A DNA stretch of 8,703 bases from Thiocapsa sp. UBA6158 (GCF_002423035.1 NZ_DIUM01000092.1:1-8703), one strand, 5' to 3'; counted from the first letter of the stretch, positions 1 through 7,439 are shown. Notes: generated by a model not told the origin, from the letters alone. Translations and numbers: made by a program.

Positions 1-1
1 G

Positions 2-634
2 GTGGGGGGCTTGGGAGTTACGAATAATTTACAGATGATCACGGCCCTGGTTCGTTTTGAGGCCCGCAACGCCCGAGGCCAGATCGATACGGTGCCGTTC
101 GACCGCCTGGCCGGACGGATCAACGCGCTGCAGACCCTCTACAGCCTGCTGTCGTCGTTCGGAAAAACGGACGAAGTCGATCTCGGCATCTACCTGAGCG
201 AGATCGTTTCGTCCGTCATGCATGCACACGCAATCGAGGGCGTCAGCCTCGATCTTAAGGTTGATTCCTATCCGGTCTCGGTCAACGTCGCGTTGCCGAT
301 CGGGTTGGTTGCGAATGAGTTGCTGACGAATGCGGTGAAGCACGCCTTTGTCGGGCGTGATGGCGGCACGATCACCTTGCGGAGCCAGTCCGATGACGGC
401 GGTTGTCGCGTGATCATCGCCGACGACGGCAATGGCCTGCCGGATGGCGTCGACTGGCCACAACGGGGCAAGCTCGGTGAACTGATCGTCCGCTCCCTGC
501 GACAAAACGCCAACGCCGACCTGCGCGTGGAGTCGCACCCAGGTGAAGGCATGCGTACGACGATCACCTTCACCCGCATCGCTTCGGCCCCGAAAATCCG
601 CCTCGACAAAGAGGACCTGATATCACCGCCGTGA
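2..634 (+). CDS. Sensor histidine kinase, HisKA_2 type, C-terminal part (5' end outside window)
   Basis: The visible 210 residues cover the end of a HisKA_2 dimerisation region and a full HATPase_c domain. The family's HRVKNNLQ-type H-box aligns with LGVTNNLQMI at residues 4-13, followed by the helical dimerisation segment. The ATPase domain shows an N-box (NELLTNAVKHAF), a G1 box (DDGNGLP) and the G2-like stretch GKLGELIVRSL, and ends in the usual PGEGMRTTITF strand. Such kinases phosphorylate a response regulator in the cytoplasm; the sensor domain would lie upstream, off the window. Oddly, the residue aligned with the phospho-accepting His is Leu (codon 11-13), so this could be a degenerate kinase or an edge sequence error. 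The GTG at 2 is simply the first in-frame codon and is unlikely to be the true start. Family is clear; activity is uncertain. Confidence 0.85.
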   Translation: MGGLGVTNNLQMITALVRFEARNARGQIDTVPFDRLAGRINALQTLYSLLSSFGKTDEVDLGIYLSEIVSSVMHAHAIEGVSLDLKVDSYPVSVNVALPIGLVANELLTNAVKHAFVGRDGGTITLRSQSDDGGCRVIIADDGNGLPDGVDWPQRGKLGELIVRSLRQNANADLRVESHPGEGMRTTITFTRIASAPKIRLDKEDLISPP

Positions 635-642
635 GCGGTGAT
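622..642. terminator. Perfect inverted repeat spanning the kinase stop codon
   Basis: ATCACCGC at 622-629 pairs with GCGGTGAT at 635-642 around a 5-nt loop (CGTGA) that contains the TGA stop. The stem is a perfect 8 bp. No T-tract follows, so it is not a canonical intrinsic terminator; a 3'-end stabilising or weak terminating hairpin is a guess from its position. Confidence 0.35.
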
Positions 643-969
643 GATCATTGCCGAAGCATCCGTGCGGGTACCAGCTTTCTGATCTCGCTCGACGGGCCAG
701 GGAGCTGGAGCTACGCACGTGGTGATCGCGGATCCCGGGTCCGCGGGTCACACGAAGGCGCCGCCTAACCGGTGCTTCCAGATCACAGGATATCTTATGG
801 GTATGGTGAGGTGTCCGTGCGCACAACCTGTAAGTGATGGAGCCAGCGCTCCTTTGCCCTACAAAGCGACCTCATTCGGCGGCATGAGTACATCCCGTAT
901 CTGCTCGGCAGAAGCCAGAATGCCTATCTTCATACCTCCACAACAGGCCTCTGCAACATTAAACACAAG

Positions 970-975
970 TATAAT
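970..975 (+). promoter_or_regulatory. Candidate -10 box upstream of the Hint-domain gene
   Basis: A perfect TATAAT lies 68 bp before the start codon in a locally AT-rich stretch. No convincing TTGACA-like -35 box sits 16-18 bp upstream (947-952 reads GCCTCT) and there is no TGn extension, so an activator-dependent or chance match is possible. Confidence 0.3.
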
Positions 976-1031
976 TTTGCACCCCTGGATCAAATCTAAA
1001 ATTTGAACCTGGCGATGCGTCGATCCGGCGT

Positions 1032-1037
1032 AGGAGG
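1032..1037 (+). promoter_or_regulatory. Strong ribosome binding site fixing the start at 1043
   Basis: AGGAGG ends 5 nt before the ATG at 1043, an ideal Shine-Dalgarno position that decides the start of the Hint-domain gene. Confidence 0.75.
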
Positions 1038-1042
1038 ATTCC

Positions 1043-2767
1043 ATGGCGACTCAATTCATCGACCTCGGCACTATCGACAACACGATCACACCGACACCGC
1101 CCAATGACGATTATGTCATTACCGGTAAGGACGGGAATAACACCATTACTCTCGGCAATGGTGACAATTTATTTACGCTTGGAGACGGCAGCAACACCGT
1201 GACCGTCGGTGACGGAACCGAGTTGTTGGTGTTCGGAGCCGGGAACAACACCGTGACCACCGGCAACGGTAACAGTGATATCACCGTTGGTGATGGCAGC
1301 AACACGATCGTCGTCGGAACCGGCGGCAACAAGATCGCGTTGGGAGATGGGCTCAATACGGTCAACACTGCGGCCGGCAACAACCTCGTGTCCGTCGCGG
1401 CCGCCGCGCTGACCGCCGACATCATCATGGGCGCCCTGAACAGCGGCGATGGCTCGACGAACCGGCTGGTGCTGACCACTGCCGGAACCATGATCCCGAC
1501 CAACGTCAGCGGGTTTCAAACTTTCCAACTCGGGAATGGTGGGGCGAACAGCCTCACCTTGGCGGAAGGCAACTTCGCCCGCCTGCCGGACGGGGTGATT
1601 ACCGTGATCGGCGGCGACTCCGGCAACAAGCTGGACGCGTCCGCGCTGTCCGCCGCGCATTCCGTCATCTTCAATGCTGGTACAGGCACCGATGCTCTGA
1701 CCGGTGGCGCCGGCGACGACCGCTTCCGGTTTGCGCCGGGCAACGTCATGGGCGACCTCGTCAATGGTGGCACGGGCAATAATATCATTGAGTTGGCGGG
1801 TGGCGGGATCGGAACCCTGGATGGTCTCGGGACCAAATTTGTCGAGATCGACCAGGTCGTCCTCGCCGCCGGGGCCGCTTGGACCATAGGTTTCAATGAC
1901 ACCGCGTCATTCGGTGGCTCCATCGCCGGCTTCTCGTCCGATGACACCTTCGACCTGGCGAACGTGACGTTCGACGCCGGCGGCACCGCGGTCCTGGACG
2001 CGAAAAATAAGCTGCACATTACTGAAGGCGGCGTCCTCTATACAATCCAGCTCGATCCAACGGATGATTTTACAGGCCGGTCCTTTCATCTGACCACCAA
2101 TGGCAGCGGCACGCAGGTAACGTTGGACAACGCGCCGTGCTATTGCGCAGGGACACACATCCTGACCGACCGCGGAGAGATCGCCGTGGAGAATTTGGCT
2201 GTCGGGGATAACGTCATCACCGGCTCCGGAGCCTCGCGTCCCATCGCATGGATCGGTATCCGCCATGTGGATTGCAGTCGCCATGGCGCACCACAGCTTG
2301 TTTGGCCCGTGCGTGTTTCCGCCGGTGCTTTTGGCACCAGTTTGCCACACCGTGACCTTTGGCTGTCACCCGACCACGCTGTTTTCGCGGAGGATGTGCT
2401 TATCCCCATCAAGCACCTGATGAACGGCACCTCCATCGCCCAGGTCCCAAGGGACTCCGTCGTCTACTATCACGTGGAACTTTCTACTCATGACATCCTG
2501 CTGGCCGAGGGCCTGCCCGCGGAGTCCTATCTAGGGACAGACTCGCGCTTGAATTTTGAGAACGCCGACGGGGCAATGCAACTCTTTCCGGACTTCTCCA
2601 CGCCCGCCCCCGATAGCGGGGCAGTCTGGGAAGCACTGGGTTATGCGCCCCTGGCGATTTGTGGAAGTGAGTTCGACGCAGTCCGTCGTTGTGTTGAAAC
2701 GCATGCAGCCATGGCAGGCAGACGGACGGTGCGACCGAATGTCGGGAAAAGTGGGGCGCGGCGTTAA
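1043..2767 (+). CDS. RTX-like repeat protein with C-terminal Hint (Hint_2) autoprocessing domain
   Basis: 574 residues without a signal peptide. Residues 38-109 form eight exact nine-residue repeats of the form GxGxxx[IVL]xx, an RTX/parallel-beta-roll pattern. A single RTX-type motif, GGAGDDRFRF, sits near 221-230. From residue 366 a Hint_2 domain begins: CYCAGTHILT matches the family's CF-x-x-GT start, so Cys366 is the likely nucleophile. GEIAVENLAVGDNVIT, the SPDHAVF block (His445) and HDILLAEGLPAESYL (His483-Asp484) follow as expected. In hedgehog and intein relatives the Cys attacks the preceding peptide bond and the N-terminal part is released. Lack of a Sec signal plus RTX-like repeats suggests type I secretion, but no secretion genes are in the window. 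It stands alone, with a strong ribosome site. Domain calls are firm; substrate and role are unknown. Confidence 0.88.
   Translation: MATQFIDLGTIDNTITPTPPNDDYVITGKDGNNTITLGNGDNLFTLGDGSNTVTVGDGTELLVFGAGNNTVTTGNGNSDITVGDGSNTIVVGTGGNKIALGDGLNTVNTAAGNNLVSVAAAALTADIIMGALNSGDGSTNRLVLTTAGTMIPTNVSGFQTFQLGNGGANSLTLAEGNFARLPDGVITVIGGDSGNKLDASALSAAHSVIFNAGTGTDALTGGAGDDRFRFAPGNVMGDLVNGGTGNNIIELAGGGIGTLDGLGTKFVEIDQVVLAAGAAWTIGFNDTASFGGSIAGFSSDDTFDLANVTFDAGGTAVLDAKNKLHITEGGVLYTIQLDPTDDFTGRSFHLTTNGSGTQVTLDNAPCYCAGTHILTDRGEIAVENLAVGDNVITGSGASRPIAWIGIRHVDCSRHGAPQLVWPVRVSAGAFGTSLPHRDLWLSPDHAVFAEDVLIPIKHLMNGTSIAQVPRDSVVYYHVELSTHDILLAEGLPAESYLGTDSRLNFENADGAMQLFPDFSTPAPDSGAVWEALGYAPLAICGSEFDAVRRCVETHAAMAGRRTVRPNVGKSGARR
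1154..1369 (+). repeat. Eight in-frame 27-nt units encoding nonapeptide repeats
   Basis: Glycines recur at residues 38, 47, 56, 65, 74, 83, 92 and 101, each followed two residues later by another glycine. The period is exact at 27 nt, but units have diverged at DNA level (for example GDGSNTVTV against GTGGNKIAL). The RTX calcium-ligand Asp at position 6 is mostly Thr, so calcium binding may be weak. Confidence 0.8.
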
Positions 2768-2980
2768 GGTTGTTACTGCCGCCCATTTGCGCTCCCGCCA
2801 CATGCCCCCCCCAGACCGTGCTGTGGGACGGTCCGTTCGAGCGCCTGCTAGCTATCCGACCTACGGATCGCGCAACCGGCAAGGCTTGGCGATCAGGCGG
2901 TTCCTGACCGGGCCAGAGGCTCGCCTGTTCGTTTGCGCGTTCTTCAACGCGACGATCACCGGCAAGGCGGCACACGGCGC
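2768..2980. other. Intergenic stretch with unrecognised protein-like fragments
   Basis: No gene with a start signal is visible. An inverted repeat at 2814-2833 (GACCGT/ACGGTC, 8-nt loop) could be a weak hairpin. On the plus strand two frames look locally protein-like: one reads LWDGPFERLLAIRPTDRATG from about 2820, the other RRFLTGPEARLFVCAFFNA from about 2899. They are in different frames and I recognise neither; a decayed gene is possible. Confidence 0.35.
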
Positions 2981-3069
2981 CCATCCGCGGGGAGGATGTT
3001 CTCTCCGCGTGATGGACCATTCGCGCTGGGGTGCGCGGGAGCCAAGCGAGATTGGGGGTTATTTCATTG
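2981..3069. repeat. Dispersed repeat, copy 1 (orphan)
   Basis: This segment matches 7753-7838 in the same orientation with only a few differences; 3008-3052 (45 bp) is identical to 7780-7824. It contains a short perfect hairpin, CGCGC at 3022-3026 and GCGCG at 3033-3037 around TGGGGT. In the second copy the repeat sits directly before a minus-strand gene and its ribosome site. Here no such gene follows on the minus strand, so it looks like a detached leader. Confidence 0.85.
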
Positions 3070-3246
3070 CGGATTTTGCTGTAGCTGGACCAGATCCTGA
3101 TCGTAGCCCTGCAAGCTGAGCATAGTCCGTAGTCGCGGTTGCGCTGGATCGTAACCAATCATATTCCCGACAGAGTTGGTGCCGACCATCGAACGGCGGA
3201 GTTGCAGGGGGCGCTCCAGGCGCACCACCGTCCAGGTCTCGCCCAT
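3064..3246 (-). pseudogene. Short orphan reading frame, possible gene remnant
   Basis: A 60-residue minus-strand frame (starting MGETWTVVRLERPLQLRR, ending QLQQNPQ) has more protein-like composition than other spurious frames here. It ends at the edge of repeat copy 1. Its start lacks a properly spaced ribosome site and the frame continues only a few codons upstream to a stop. I do not recognise it. It could be a C-terminal relic of a lost gene cut by rearrangement, or a chance frame. Confidence 0.25.
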
Positions 3247-3572
3247 GCCCTCATTGCTTTCCTCTGAGGATTTGCTCCCCGCCTATCGGCTCACGGGAGG
3301 CAATGCGGCCAGGAACGTCTCAACATGGGGCGGGCCAACTCCCCCTTAAATACTCGGCGCGGTCCACTATATCTATACAGTCCATAGCCATTTTTTTTGA
3401 AATTAAGGCGGCTGAATTCGGATTAAACATGAAGCGGATGGCTGGATCGTCTGTTGGCGGAGGTTATTTATAGATGATCAGGATATTCCATCTCGGTGCC
3501 AATGGCAAAGCCTTCAGCAGAAGTGGCCATGCCTATGAGCCGTGCCGCCTGTCCGGGGGCGCGGAGACCCAG
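3247..3572 (+). promoter_or_regulatory. AT-rich upstream region of the bphO-bphP operon
   Basis: About 3345-3473 is much more AT-rich than the flanking genes and includes eight consecutive T at 3391-3398. A TTGAAA at 3397-3402 could be a -35 box, but the sequence 17-18 bp downstream is a poor -10, so I do not name a promoter. GGAGG at 3459-3463 lies 10 nt before an alternative in-frame ATG at 3474 that would lengthen BphO by 33 residues. Confidence 0.35.
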
Positions 3573-4169
3573 ATGCCTCAGCCGCTATCCCAACGCCTCC
3601 GTTCAGCGACGGCCCCATTGCATCGCCAGGCCGAGGCCGCGTTAAACTTTCCTGCATGTGTGCACGATCGCGCCAGTTACGTCGCGACCCTGGTCGGGTT
3701 CTACGGGCTTTACGCGCCCTTGGAGCAGGCCCTGAGTCTACAGCGCGGTTGGGAATGCCTAGGTCTGAATTTGCGCGAACGGGTTCATTCGAGCCGCCTC
3801 GTCCGCGATTTGGCTATTCTCGGCAGTTGGCCTCCTCCCTCCATTATGGCGTCGACTGTGGGCTGGCTCACCTCATTCCCGCAGGCACTCGGTGCCCTCT
3901 ACGTGCTGGAGGGGTCGACACTGGGTGGTCAAGTCATCCTCCGGCATCTGGAGGCGCGGAGTGCGGAAATTCCGACCGACGCAACCTGCTTTTTCAGCGG
4001 CCACGGCGCACAGACCGGAGCGATGTGGAAGTCCATGGTGGAGGCCCTGGACTGCTTTGGGGATCGTCATCCGGAAGCGGGGCACTCCGTGCAAGAAGGT
4101 ACTACGTTGACCTATCAGGCGATCATCAGACGGTTCACCAGCCCCCTTCACCAGAGCGAGACGTCATGA
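3573..4169 (+). CDS. bphO: Biliverdin-producing heme oxygenase
   Basis: BphO opens heme to biliverdin IXa, CO and iron in the cytoplasm; biliverdin is the chromophore of the phytochrome encoded next. The protein begins with LSQRLRSATAPLHRQAEA, where His17 is the expected proximal heme ligand. The distal-helix signature ALYVLEGSTLGGQVILRHL follows at about 108-126. From this ATG the length is 198 residues, normal for bacterial heme oxygenases, and the conserved region starts within ten residues; GGAG lies 6 nt upstream. An in-frame ATG at 3474 would add 33 residues without family similarity and is the alternative start. The stop overlaps the bphP start (ATGA, 4166-4169), so the genes are translationally coupled. 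Function is well supported by motifs and context. Confidence 0.88.
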   Translation: MPQPLSQRLRSATAPLHRQAEAALNFPACVHDRASYVATLVGFYGLYAPLEQALSLQRGWECLGLNLRERVHSSRLVRDLAILGSWPPPSIMASTVGWLTSFPQALGALYVLEGSTLGGQVILRHLEARSAEIPTDATCFFSGHGAQTGAMWKSMVEALDCFGDRHPEAGHSVQEGTTLTYQAIIRRFTSPLHQSETS

Positions 4170-6682
4170 CCCAGCCTACGGGGATCGCGTGCGATCCGCA
4201 GCAAATGGCTGATCTCACGATTTGTGACCAAGAGCCCATACACACCCCAGGCGCAATACAACCTTGGGGCGCTCTGCTTGTCGTCGGTCGGCACGATCTG
4301 AAGGTTACCCACTGCAGTGCCAACATCGCCGAGTGGCTCGGCCTCTCCCCCGAGGCGGTGCTCGGCCTCTCACTGGACCGGGTTCTGGGCGATGAGGGGG
4401 GCCAAAGTATCCGCCGTGCGCTTGCCGACGAACGTTGGTGTTTCAGCAATGCGAGACTGGTTACCCCGCCTTCGGCAGCCTTCCCTTTGCAAATGGCTGT
4501 CCATCGTATGGACGGCTCGGTCTTCATCGAGCTCGAGGCCGTTGCGCCTGATGTGGAACAGGGCGCGGCCCTCCGCGGCGCCTTGACGGTGATGCAAGCG
4601 CTCCACGCCGCGAGCAGTCAACGTGAACTGTGTGCCATTGTCGTAGCGCAACTTCGTCAATTGACCGGCTACGACCGGGTCATGGTCTACCGTTTTGATC
4701 GGGAAGGTCACGGCGAAGTTGTTGCCGAGGCCCGCGACCGCGATCTTGAGCCATATTTGGGGTTGCGTTATCCCGCGTCTGATATTCCCCGTCAGGCCCG
4801 ACGCATCTATCTGGCGCAACGCGTCCGATCGATCGCCAACGTGGATTATACGCCCGTCCCGGTTCTTGCCGATCCCGCTCTGGGAGCGCACCGTCGGCTC
4901 GATATGACGCTGTGCGGGCTGCGATCGGTCTCGCCGATACACCTCGAATACATGCGGAACATGGGCACCCAAGCCAGCCTCGGTGTGTCGTTGATACTAA
5001 ACAACGCGCTGTGGGGCATGCTTGTATTCCACCATCGGTCTCCTTTGGCCATCACGGCAGACCTGAGGGCCCAGTGCGATCTCATCGGCCAGCTCGTCTC
5101 GCTGCTTCTCGGAAGTCTGGGAGAGGCTGAATCCTACGCGGAGCAACTCGGTCGCCAGCGTATGTTCCATGAGATTGTGGGGCGATTGGCCGATTCAGGG
5201 CCGGTGATAGACGCGTTGTATGCCAGCGGCGACACGCTTCTCTCCCTGGTGCAGGCAGGAGGTGCGGTGATCCGCCTCGGAGAGCGCACAGTTACCCTCG
5301 GCGTGACGCCACCTGGCGACGCAATTCAGCGTGCGATGGTAGCATTGCGCGCGACGTCGGAGGGCGCAGCTGTCGCGGTGGACGAACTCCAGGAGATTCT
5401 GCCCGACTGGTCCCTCCACAACGGGCTTGCCAGCGGAGCATTACTCCTGCCCCTGCCTCCCAATGCGGCGGATGTGATCATCTGGTTTCGCCCGGAGATC
5501 GAACGTATAATCAATTGGGCTGGGAACCCTTGTAAGCCGACCGCGCCCCAGACAATTAGCGGCCGCCTATCGCCCCGACACTCATTCGCTGCTTGGCAGG
5601 AGTTGGTACGCGGACATTCGAAGCCGTGGCAGGATGCAGATCGTGGCCTCGCACATGAGCTGCAGCGGATGGTGACGATGGCCCTTGCGCGCGAGGCGGA
5701 GGCCGAGCTGGCCAAGCTGCGGTACTACGATACTCTGACCGGCTTACCAAACCGGCGGATGTTCGAGGAACAGCTGGACGCACAGGGCGTTGGACCAGAC
5801 ACCGGGCTCCTGTATCTTGATCTCGATCACTTCAAGGCAGTCAATGACACGCTAGGCCACCAAGCCGGAGACGCCCTGCTGCGTGCGGTCGCCGAGCGTC
5901 TGTCCGGTTGCGTCCGAAAGGGCGACCTAATTGTGCGGCTAGGGGGGGACGAATTCGTAATCGTTCAGGCGGGCGGCGAGCAGCCATTTCGATCGGTCGC
6001 GTTGGCCCAGAGGGTCGTCGCCGCCCTCAACCAGCCCTTCGAACTGAACGGACAGCAGGTCGGAATCGGCGTCAGTATCGGCATTGCGCTTGGACAGATC
6101 GGTGCCGTGCCCGACGGACTGCTGAGAGATGCCGACCTGGCGATGTATCAGGCGAAGGCGGGTGGGCGCGGCAACTACCGCCTGTTTCACGCCGGGACCC
6201 CGCAAGCCCCACAACGGGCTGCTGCGCCCGAGGAGGACCTGCACCTCGAACGTGACCCCACTCAGGCTGATGCAACAGCATTCTCCATTTGGGCTGAGCG
6301 GACCGCGATGTCTGAGTGGGGCGGGACACTCGAGCGTCTGCTGATGTCGACGTCGCGAGCTATGATCGTGACCGATGATCGTCAACACGATAATCCTATT
6401 GTGTTCATTAACCCCGCATTTACAGCGATGACTGGTTATTCGGCGCTCGAAGCTTTAGGTCAAAACTGCCGTTTCCTACAGGGACCTGCGACCGATACCA
6501 ACATCGTCCGAGATATTCGCGACGCACTTGAGGGCGGTCGTTCCATCAGGCGAGAAATTCTGAACTACCGCAAGGACGGCAGCTCCTTTTGGAACGATTT
6601 GACAATTGACCCCATTCACAATGCAGCGGGTGAGCTCAGTGGATTTGTGGGGGAAGCGCACCGCATCAGCCGGCCTCGGTGA
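4166..6682 (+). CDS. bphP: Bacteriophytochrome-diguanylate cyclase with C-terminal LOV domain
   Basis: 838 residues: PAS (~20-125), GAF (~140-310), PHY (~320-505), helical linker, GGDEF (~518-680), linker, LOV (~735-838). Cys20 in LTICDQEPIH is the biliverdin-attachment position. GAF has PASDIP (Asp206), SPIHLEY (His259) and the HH pair 289-290; the PHY tongue has WAGNP (451-455) and PRHSF (470-474). The cyclase has Asp552, an intact GGDEF signature (593-597) and an RxxD inhibitory site (584-587) exactly five residues upstream, so active, product-inhibited c-di-GMP synthesis is expected. No EAL domain is present. The LOV domain has GQNCRFLQG with the flavin-adduct Cys768 and NYRKDGSSFWN. Its last strand ends FVGEAHRIS, lacking the usual Gln and any following helix. 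The IQPHG motif reads IQPWG. The start is set by the 4-bp overlap with bphO. Red/far-red control of the cyclase is well supported; blue-light input is inferred. Confidence 0.9.
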   Translation: MTQPTGIACDPQQMADLTICDQEPIHTPGAIQPWGALLVVGRHDLKVTHCSANIAEWLGLSPEAVLGLSLDRVLGDEGGQSIRRALADERWCFSNARLVTPPSAAFPLQMAVHRMDGSVFIELEAVAPDVEQGAALRGALTVMQALHAASSQRELCAIVVAQLRQLTGYDRVMVYRFDREGHGEVVAEARDRDLEPYLGLRYPASDIPRQARRIYLAQRVRSIANVDYTPVPVLADPALGAHRRLDMTLCGLRSVSPIHLEYMRNMGTQASLGVSLILNNALWGMLVFHHRSPLAITADLRAQCDLIGQLVSLLLGSLGEAESYAEQLGRQRMFHEIVGRLADSGPVIDALYASGDTLLSLVQAGGAVIRLGERTVTLGVTPPGDAIQRAMVALRATSEGAAVAVDELQEILPDWSLHNGLASGALLLPLPPNAADVIIWFRPEIERIINWAGNPCKPTAPQTISGRLSPRHSFAAWQELVRGHSKPWQDADRGLAHELQRMVTMALAREAEAELAKLRYYDTLTGLPNRRMFEEQLDAQGVGPDTGLLYLDLDHFKAVNDTLGHQAGDALLRAVAERLSGCVRKGDLIVRLGGDEFVIVQAGGEQPFRSVALAQRVVAALNQPFELNGQQVGIGVSIGIALGQIGAVPDGLLRDADLAMYQAKAGGRGNYRLFHAGTPQAPQRAAAPEEDLHLERDPTQADATAFSIWAERTAMSEWGGTLERLLMSTSRAMIVTDDRQHDNPIVFINPAFTAMTGYSALEALGQNCRFLQGPATDTNIVRDIRDALEGGRSIRREILNYRKDGSSFWNDLTIDPIHNAAGELSGFVGEAHRISRPR
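6395..6652 (+). other. LOV (flavin-binding PAS) domain segment of bphP
   Basis: Codons ~744-829 carry the LOV core: NPAFTAMTGYSALEALGQ, then NCRFLQGPATD with the photoactive Cys768 at 6467-6469, then RKDGSSFWN and IDPIHNAAGELSGFVG. Similarity stops at Gly829 (6650-6652). The family Gln of FIGVQ-type strands aligns with Ala831. Confidence 0.8.
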
Positions 6683-7439
6683 TGCGATAGATGCTGTAGG
6701 ACCCTTTGGCCCCCTCCTTGTTGGGCCCGACCTGGCGGACGCGATCAAGGACATCGACCTGGATGCCCTTCTTCTTCAACCCGGCGAGGAAGCCGCGCAC
6801 CGTGTGACTCTGCCAGTTGGTGGCCTCCATGATCTGGGCGATGGCCGCGCCCTCATCCCGGCGCAGCAGGGTGAGCACCGCCTGCTGCTTGGTCCCCTCG
6901 CGCGGGCCCCGTGGGGTGCCGACGTGGCGGGCGGGCTTGTCGGCCAGTGCGGTTCGGAGCGCCGCCATCGGCCCCTCTAGGGCGGCGATCATGTCGGTCT
7001 CGCGGTTGGTCTCATCGGTCCAGGCGGCAAGCACCGCCTCCGCCGCCTGCCGCAAACCCCTGCGTGCCGGCGCCGTGGGCGCGGTCTCGAGGGCGTCGGC
7101 CACCGCGGCGGCTTCGCGTGCCACCGCATCATCCGTAGCCGTGTCCGGCAACGTCGGCGCGTCGGTCGGGGCGTCCGACAGTCCGATCGCGGCGAGACCC
7201 TCCGACGTGGCGCGCAGCATCAACGGCCCCGCCTCCTCATCCAACCGCCAAGCGTAGGCGGCATCGTTGATGGGCGCCGGCACTTCCTCGACCAGCCCCC
7301 TGTTCAGCAGGGACCGGACCACCTGATCGCGGGCGGCGGCCGGCAGGCTTGGGGGACGGACCAGATGGTCCTCGCGGGTCGCGGCGTGCTCCAGCACCGC
7401 GCGGGCGGTGTCGGAAAGCTTGATCGGGGTCTGCGTCAT
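6666..7439 (-). CDS. DUF3489-domain protein (winged-helix-like)
   Basis: 257 residues. The C-terminal 75 (183-257) match DUF3489: TKQQAVLTLLRRDEGAAIAQ, then NWQSHTVRGFLAGLKKKG, ending SYSIYRI, a layout suggesting a winged helix-turn-helix. The N-terminal ~90 residues (LSDTARAVLEHAA through LRATSEGLAAIG) form a second helical segment common in this family. The middle is an Ala/Thr/Pro-rich linker. AGGAGA seven nt before the ATG (plus-strand 7447-7452) supports the start. The 3' end overlaps the convergent bphP end by 17 bp (6666-6682). It follows the 68-residue gene on the same strand 98 bp downstream. A DNA-binding role is inferred from the fold only; the family's function is not established to my knowledge. 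Confidence 0.85.
   Translation of the reverse strand: MTQTPIKLSDTARAVLEHAATREDHLVRPPSLPAAARDQVVRSLLNRGLVEEVPAPINDAAYAWRLDEEAGPLMLRATSEGLAAIGLSDAPTDAPTLPDTATDDAVAREAAAVADALETAPTAPARRGLRQAAEAVLAAWTDETNRETDMIAALEGPMAALRTALADKPARHVGTPRGPREGTKQQAVLTLLRRDEGAAIAQIMEATNWQSHTVRGFLAGLKKKGIQVDVLDRVRQVGPNKEGAKGSYSIYRITEAG

Larger units (their letters stand above)
635..1042. other. 408-bp gap without a convincing gene
   Basis: Short open frames on both strands (719-1006 plus; 859-1044 minus) have unprotein-like composition and no ribosome site, so I do not call them. Small inverted repeats are visible: a near-palindrome at 727-745 (arms CGCGGA and TCCGCG), CTTTG/CAAAG at 852-866 and CTCAT/ATGAG at 871-888. 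The last ~120 bases before the next gene are distinctly more AT-rich than the surroundings, fitting a promoter region. Confidence 0.5.

Noticed and set aside
719..1006. A 95-residue plus-strand frame before the Hint gene
   Set aside because: GTG start without ribosome site, mixed composition and no recognisable motif; it lies across an AT-rich, promoter-like region.
1154..1369. CRISPR-like periodicity at 27 nt
   Set aside because: The period is the in-frame nonapeptide array of a protein; there are no identical direct repeats alternating with unique spacers.
3391..3402. Run of eight T as an intrinsic terminator or as part of a promoter
   Set aside because: No stable hairpin directly precedes the T run, and the TTGAAA that follows lacks a credible -10 partner.
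6205..6300. Remnant of an EAL domain start after GGDEF (PEEDLHLERDP resembles the usual linker)
   Set aside because: Only a few residues match the pre-EAL linker and no EAL catalytic motif follows; the stretch is better treated as a linker to the LOV domain.
3542..6682. A 1046-codon frame that reads through bphO's region into bphP as one protein
   Set aside because: Before 4166 it is merely the open second frame of the GC-rich bphO gene; the conserved phytochrome sequence starts just after the ATG at 4166.
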